Shown here: piece after piece, positions 62,234-64,000 of the stretch | How the letters are laid out: every line of letters begins with the position of its first letter | Position numbering within the stretch: the stretch's first letter is position 1 | Source of the DNA: Petrotoga olearia DSM 13574 | Lineage (GTDB): Bacteria; Thermotogota; Thermotogae; Petrotogales; Petrotogaceae | Direction of reading: 5' to 3' | DNA: 64,000 bases | Assembly: GCF_002895525.1 (NCBI RefSeq) | Contig: NZ_AZRL01000012.1 | Span: forward strand, 230,863-294,862 | Program-made: the position numbers and the translations under genes | The notes under the pieces: generated by a model | The model's input: only the letters and a program-made list of their open reading frames with translations | What the model was told of the DNA's origin: nothing | Database searches by the model: none

Positions 62234-63913
62234 TTATATCGTTGTACTTTCACGATACTCCCCATAAACTTCTTTTAAAATGTTTGTTATTTCACCTACT
62301 GTGGAATAGTTTTCTACACATTCTATAATATATGGGAATAAATTATCCCCATTTGTTGCGGCTTTTTTTAATCTGGTCAAAGATTCTTCTGTTTTTGAGT
62401 TGTTTCTTTGATTTTTTAAATTTTTCAACTTTTCTATTTGTTTTTCTTCTTGTTCTTCATCAACTTTCAAGATATCTATCTTTTCTGTTTTGTCAGAATT
62501 GTATTCGTTAACCCCCACTATGATCTGTTCTTTATTTTCTATCCTTTGTTGTGCTTTATAGGCGCTGTTTAATATTTCTTTTTGAGGGTATCCTGCCTCT
62601 ATGGCGTTTACCATTCCACCTATTTCATCTATTTTTTCTAAATATTTTTGAGCTTTTTCTTCTATGTCTAAGGTTAATTTTTCTATGGCGAACGATCCCG
62701 CTAAAGCGTCAACAGTTTCGCTTACTCCCATTTCGTGGGCTATGATTTGTTGAGTTCTTAAAGCCACGGTAACAGATTGTTCTGTAGGCAGTCCTAAAGC
62801 TTCATCGTAAGAGTTAGTATGAAGTGATTGAGTACCCCCTAAAACTGCAGCCAAAGCTTGAATAGTTACCCTTATTATGTTGTTTAAAGGTTGTTGAGCG
62901 GTTAATGTGGAGCCTGCTGTCTGAGTATGAAATTTCAATTTCATAGCGCTTTCATTTGTCACGCCGAACCTCTCTTTCATAATCCTTGCCCATAATTTTC
63001 TAGCAGCCCTAAATTTTGCTACTTCTTCTAAAAAGTTGTTATGGGCGTTAAAAAAGAAGGAAAGATTTGTTCCAAATTCATTTGGATCTAAGCCAGCTTT
63101 AACTGCTGCCTCGACATAGGCTATTCCATCTGCTAACGTAAAGGCTATTTCTTGAACCGCATTGGCACCTGCTTCTCTAATGTGATAACCGCTGATACTT
63201 ATTAAGTTAAATTTTGGAAGGTTTTTGCTTCCGTAATCAAAGATATCTACTATCAACTTCATAGATTCTTTAGGTGGAAAGATGTAAGTGCCCCTAGCCA
63301 TATATTCTTTTAAAATATCGTTCTGAATAGTTCCTCTAAGTTTTTCATAAGGGACCCCTTGTTTTTTTGCAACAGTCATTAACATTGCTAATAAAATCAT
63401 CGCAGTTGAGTTGATAGTCATTGAAACACTTACCTTATCAAGAGGGATACCGTCGAAAAGAATTTCCATATCTTTTAGTGAATCTATTGCTACTCCGACC
63501 TTTCCTACTTCCCCCTCGGACATAGGATCGTCTGAGTCAAATCCTATCTGTGTTGGTAGATCAAAGGCTATGGATAAACCTGTTTGGCCTTGTTCTAATA
63601 AGTATTTATATCTTTTATTTGACTCTTCTGCAGAACCAAATCCTGCATATTGCCGCATAGTCCACAACTTGCCACGGTACATGGTGGGTTGTACACCTCT
63701 GGTGAAAGGGTATTCACCTGGGAATCCTAAATCTTTAATGTAGTCTAAATTTTTTATATCTAAAGGTGTGTAAAGTCGTTCAATCTCATCTTCATATGAG
63801 GTAACAAATTCCTTTTTTCTTTCTGGGAATCGGCTCAATGTACGTTCTACTTTTTTCTCTTCCCACTCTTTTTTTGACTTTTCTATTACATGGATTTTTT
63901 CTCTTTCAAACAT
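62234..63913 (-). CDS. Methylmalonyl-CoA mutase large (catalytic) subunit
   Basis: This catalytic TIM-barrel subunit isomerises succinyl-CoA and (2R)-methylmalonyl-CoA. The protein has [66 protein letters not shown] and [20 protein letters not shown]. The C-terminal region to 559 residues lacks the B12 domain, supplied by the next gene. The ATG at 63913 follows GGGAGGAAA; an upstream ATG at 63931 is less likely. The R161/H328-type propionate-branch residues are not resolved. Confidence 0.95.
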   Translation of the reverse strand: MFEREKIHVIEKSKKEWEEKKVERTLSRFPERKKEFVTSYEDEIERLYTPLDIKNLDYIKDLGFPGEYPFTRGVQPTMYRGKLWTMRQYAGFGSAEESNKRYKYLLEQGQTGLSIAFDLPTQIGFDSDDPMSEGEVGKVGVAIDSLKDMEILFDGIPLDKVSVSMTINSTAMILLAMLMTVAKKQGVPYEKLRGTIQNDILKEYMARGTYIFPPKESMKLIVDIFDYGSKNLPKFNLISISGYHIREAGANAVQEIAFTLADGIAYVEAAVKAGLDPNEFGTNLSFFFNAHNNFLEEVAKFRAARKLWARIMKERFGVTNESAMKLKFHTQTAGSTLTAQQPLNNIIRVTIQALAAVLGGTQSLHTNSYDEALGLPTEQSVTVALRTQQIIAHEMGVSETVDALAGSFAIEKLTLDIEEKAQKYLEKIDEIGGMVNAIEAGYPQKEILNSAYKAQQRIENKEQIIVGVNEYNSDKTEKIDILKVDEEQEEKQIEKLKNLKNQRNNSKTEESLTRLKKAATNGDNLFPYIIECVENYSTVGEITNILKEVYGEYRESTTI

Positions 63914-63969
63914 AGGAATTTCCTCCCACACTAAATTTTTTAAAATATTATCTTTAGAAGCTTTAAATC

Positions 63970-63993
63970 TTGTGTCAGCGCCCCTTCGCCCCG
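63970..63993. repeat. GC-rich 24-bp repeat upstream of the mutase gene
   Basis: This is the second copy of the element at 60447-60470, differing at two positions. The GC-rich sequence continues to the window edge, so the full repeat may be longer. Confidence 0.55.
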
Positions 63994-64000
63994 CTCCCCG

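Overview
The window looks like a chromosomal segment from a thermophilic or moderately thermophilic anaerobe of the Thermotogota, most likely a Petrotoga-like member of the Petrotogaceae. The DNA is AT-rich and Gram-negative-like envelope genes are present. Other pointers are a four-subunit pyruvate:ferredoxin oxidoreductase in gamma-delta-alpha-beta order, an Rnf complex, a GH57 glucan branching enzyme with a DUF4912 partner, a thioredoxin reductase/disulfide oxidoreductase pair, and an RNase Z of the Thermotoga type beside tRNA genes that encode their own CCA. The genus is inferred; no 16S gene is present. No CRISPR array, prophage or defence island was found; the one clear mobile element is an IS110-family insertion.

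Layout. (1) 0-5 kb, minus strand: an Rnf operon, rnfC-rnfD::rnfG-(rnfE remnant)-rnfG-rnfE-rnfA, remodelled by a tandem duplication that fused a second RnfG onto RnfD; rnfB is not seen. (2) 5-7.7 kb: the principal sigma factor, tRNA-Glu and a degenerate PfkB-like gene. (3) 7.8-10.8 kb, minus: the classic rpmH-rnpA-yidD-yidC-jag operon behind a consensus promoter. (4) 10.9-14 kb: an odd DUF89 protein, a long empty spacer, and the IS110 element with a structured non-coding region that probably encodes its bridge RNA. (5) 14-25.4 kb: 5'-nucleotidase, mutL, and a plus-strand run of GT4 glycosyltransferase, mini-RNase III, RlmB, OmpH/Skp, LptB, LOG-like protein, GltX, CoaBC and L,D-transpeptidase. 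(6) 25.4-31.5 kb: a His/Arg/Gly/Pro tRNA operon, DUF4912 + GH57 branching enzyme, and porGDAB. (7) 31.6-36.6 kb: a PPIase, tRNA-Gln, a COG2509 flavoprotein, tRNA-Leu and a secreted unknown. (8) 36.7-43 kb, minus: an Mrp/Mbh-type antiporter module without MrpA's large subunit or any hydrogenase, one subunit carrying a solute-binding-protein-like domain, behind a purine nucleoside phosphorylase and NrnA. (9) 43-55.4 kb: DtxR regulator, HD-GYP protein, M16 peptidase, rpsO-pnp, a thioredoxin operon with an operator-like palindrome, stomatin/NfeD, RNase Z, rplI and rpsF-ssb-rpsR. (10) 55.5-64 kb: an outer-membrane-like protein, a K+ channel and the methylmalonyl-CoA cluster (mutase, MeaB, epimerase, carboxyltransferase, OadG-like anchor, biotin carrier).

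How the genes fit together. Pyruvate oxidation (Por) yields reduced ferredoxin, Rnf can couple ferredoxin and NAD(H) to ion transport, the Mrp-like module exchanges ions, and the methylmalonyl-CoA branch interconverts succinyl-CoA and propionyl-CoA, possibly linked to Na+. This points to an ion-gradient-centred fermentative lifestyle.

The most noteworthy points are the RnfD::RnfG fusion with its duplication scar, the sensor-like domain fused to the Mrp/Mbh subunit, two paralogue-like enzymes that have lost their catalytic or metal residues (DUF89 and PfkB), the candidate IS110 bridge RNA, a short palindromic sequence found at three unrelated loci (twice in frame inside proteins as the same peptide), and a GC-rich repeat upstream of two methylmalonyl-CoA genes.
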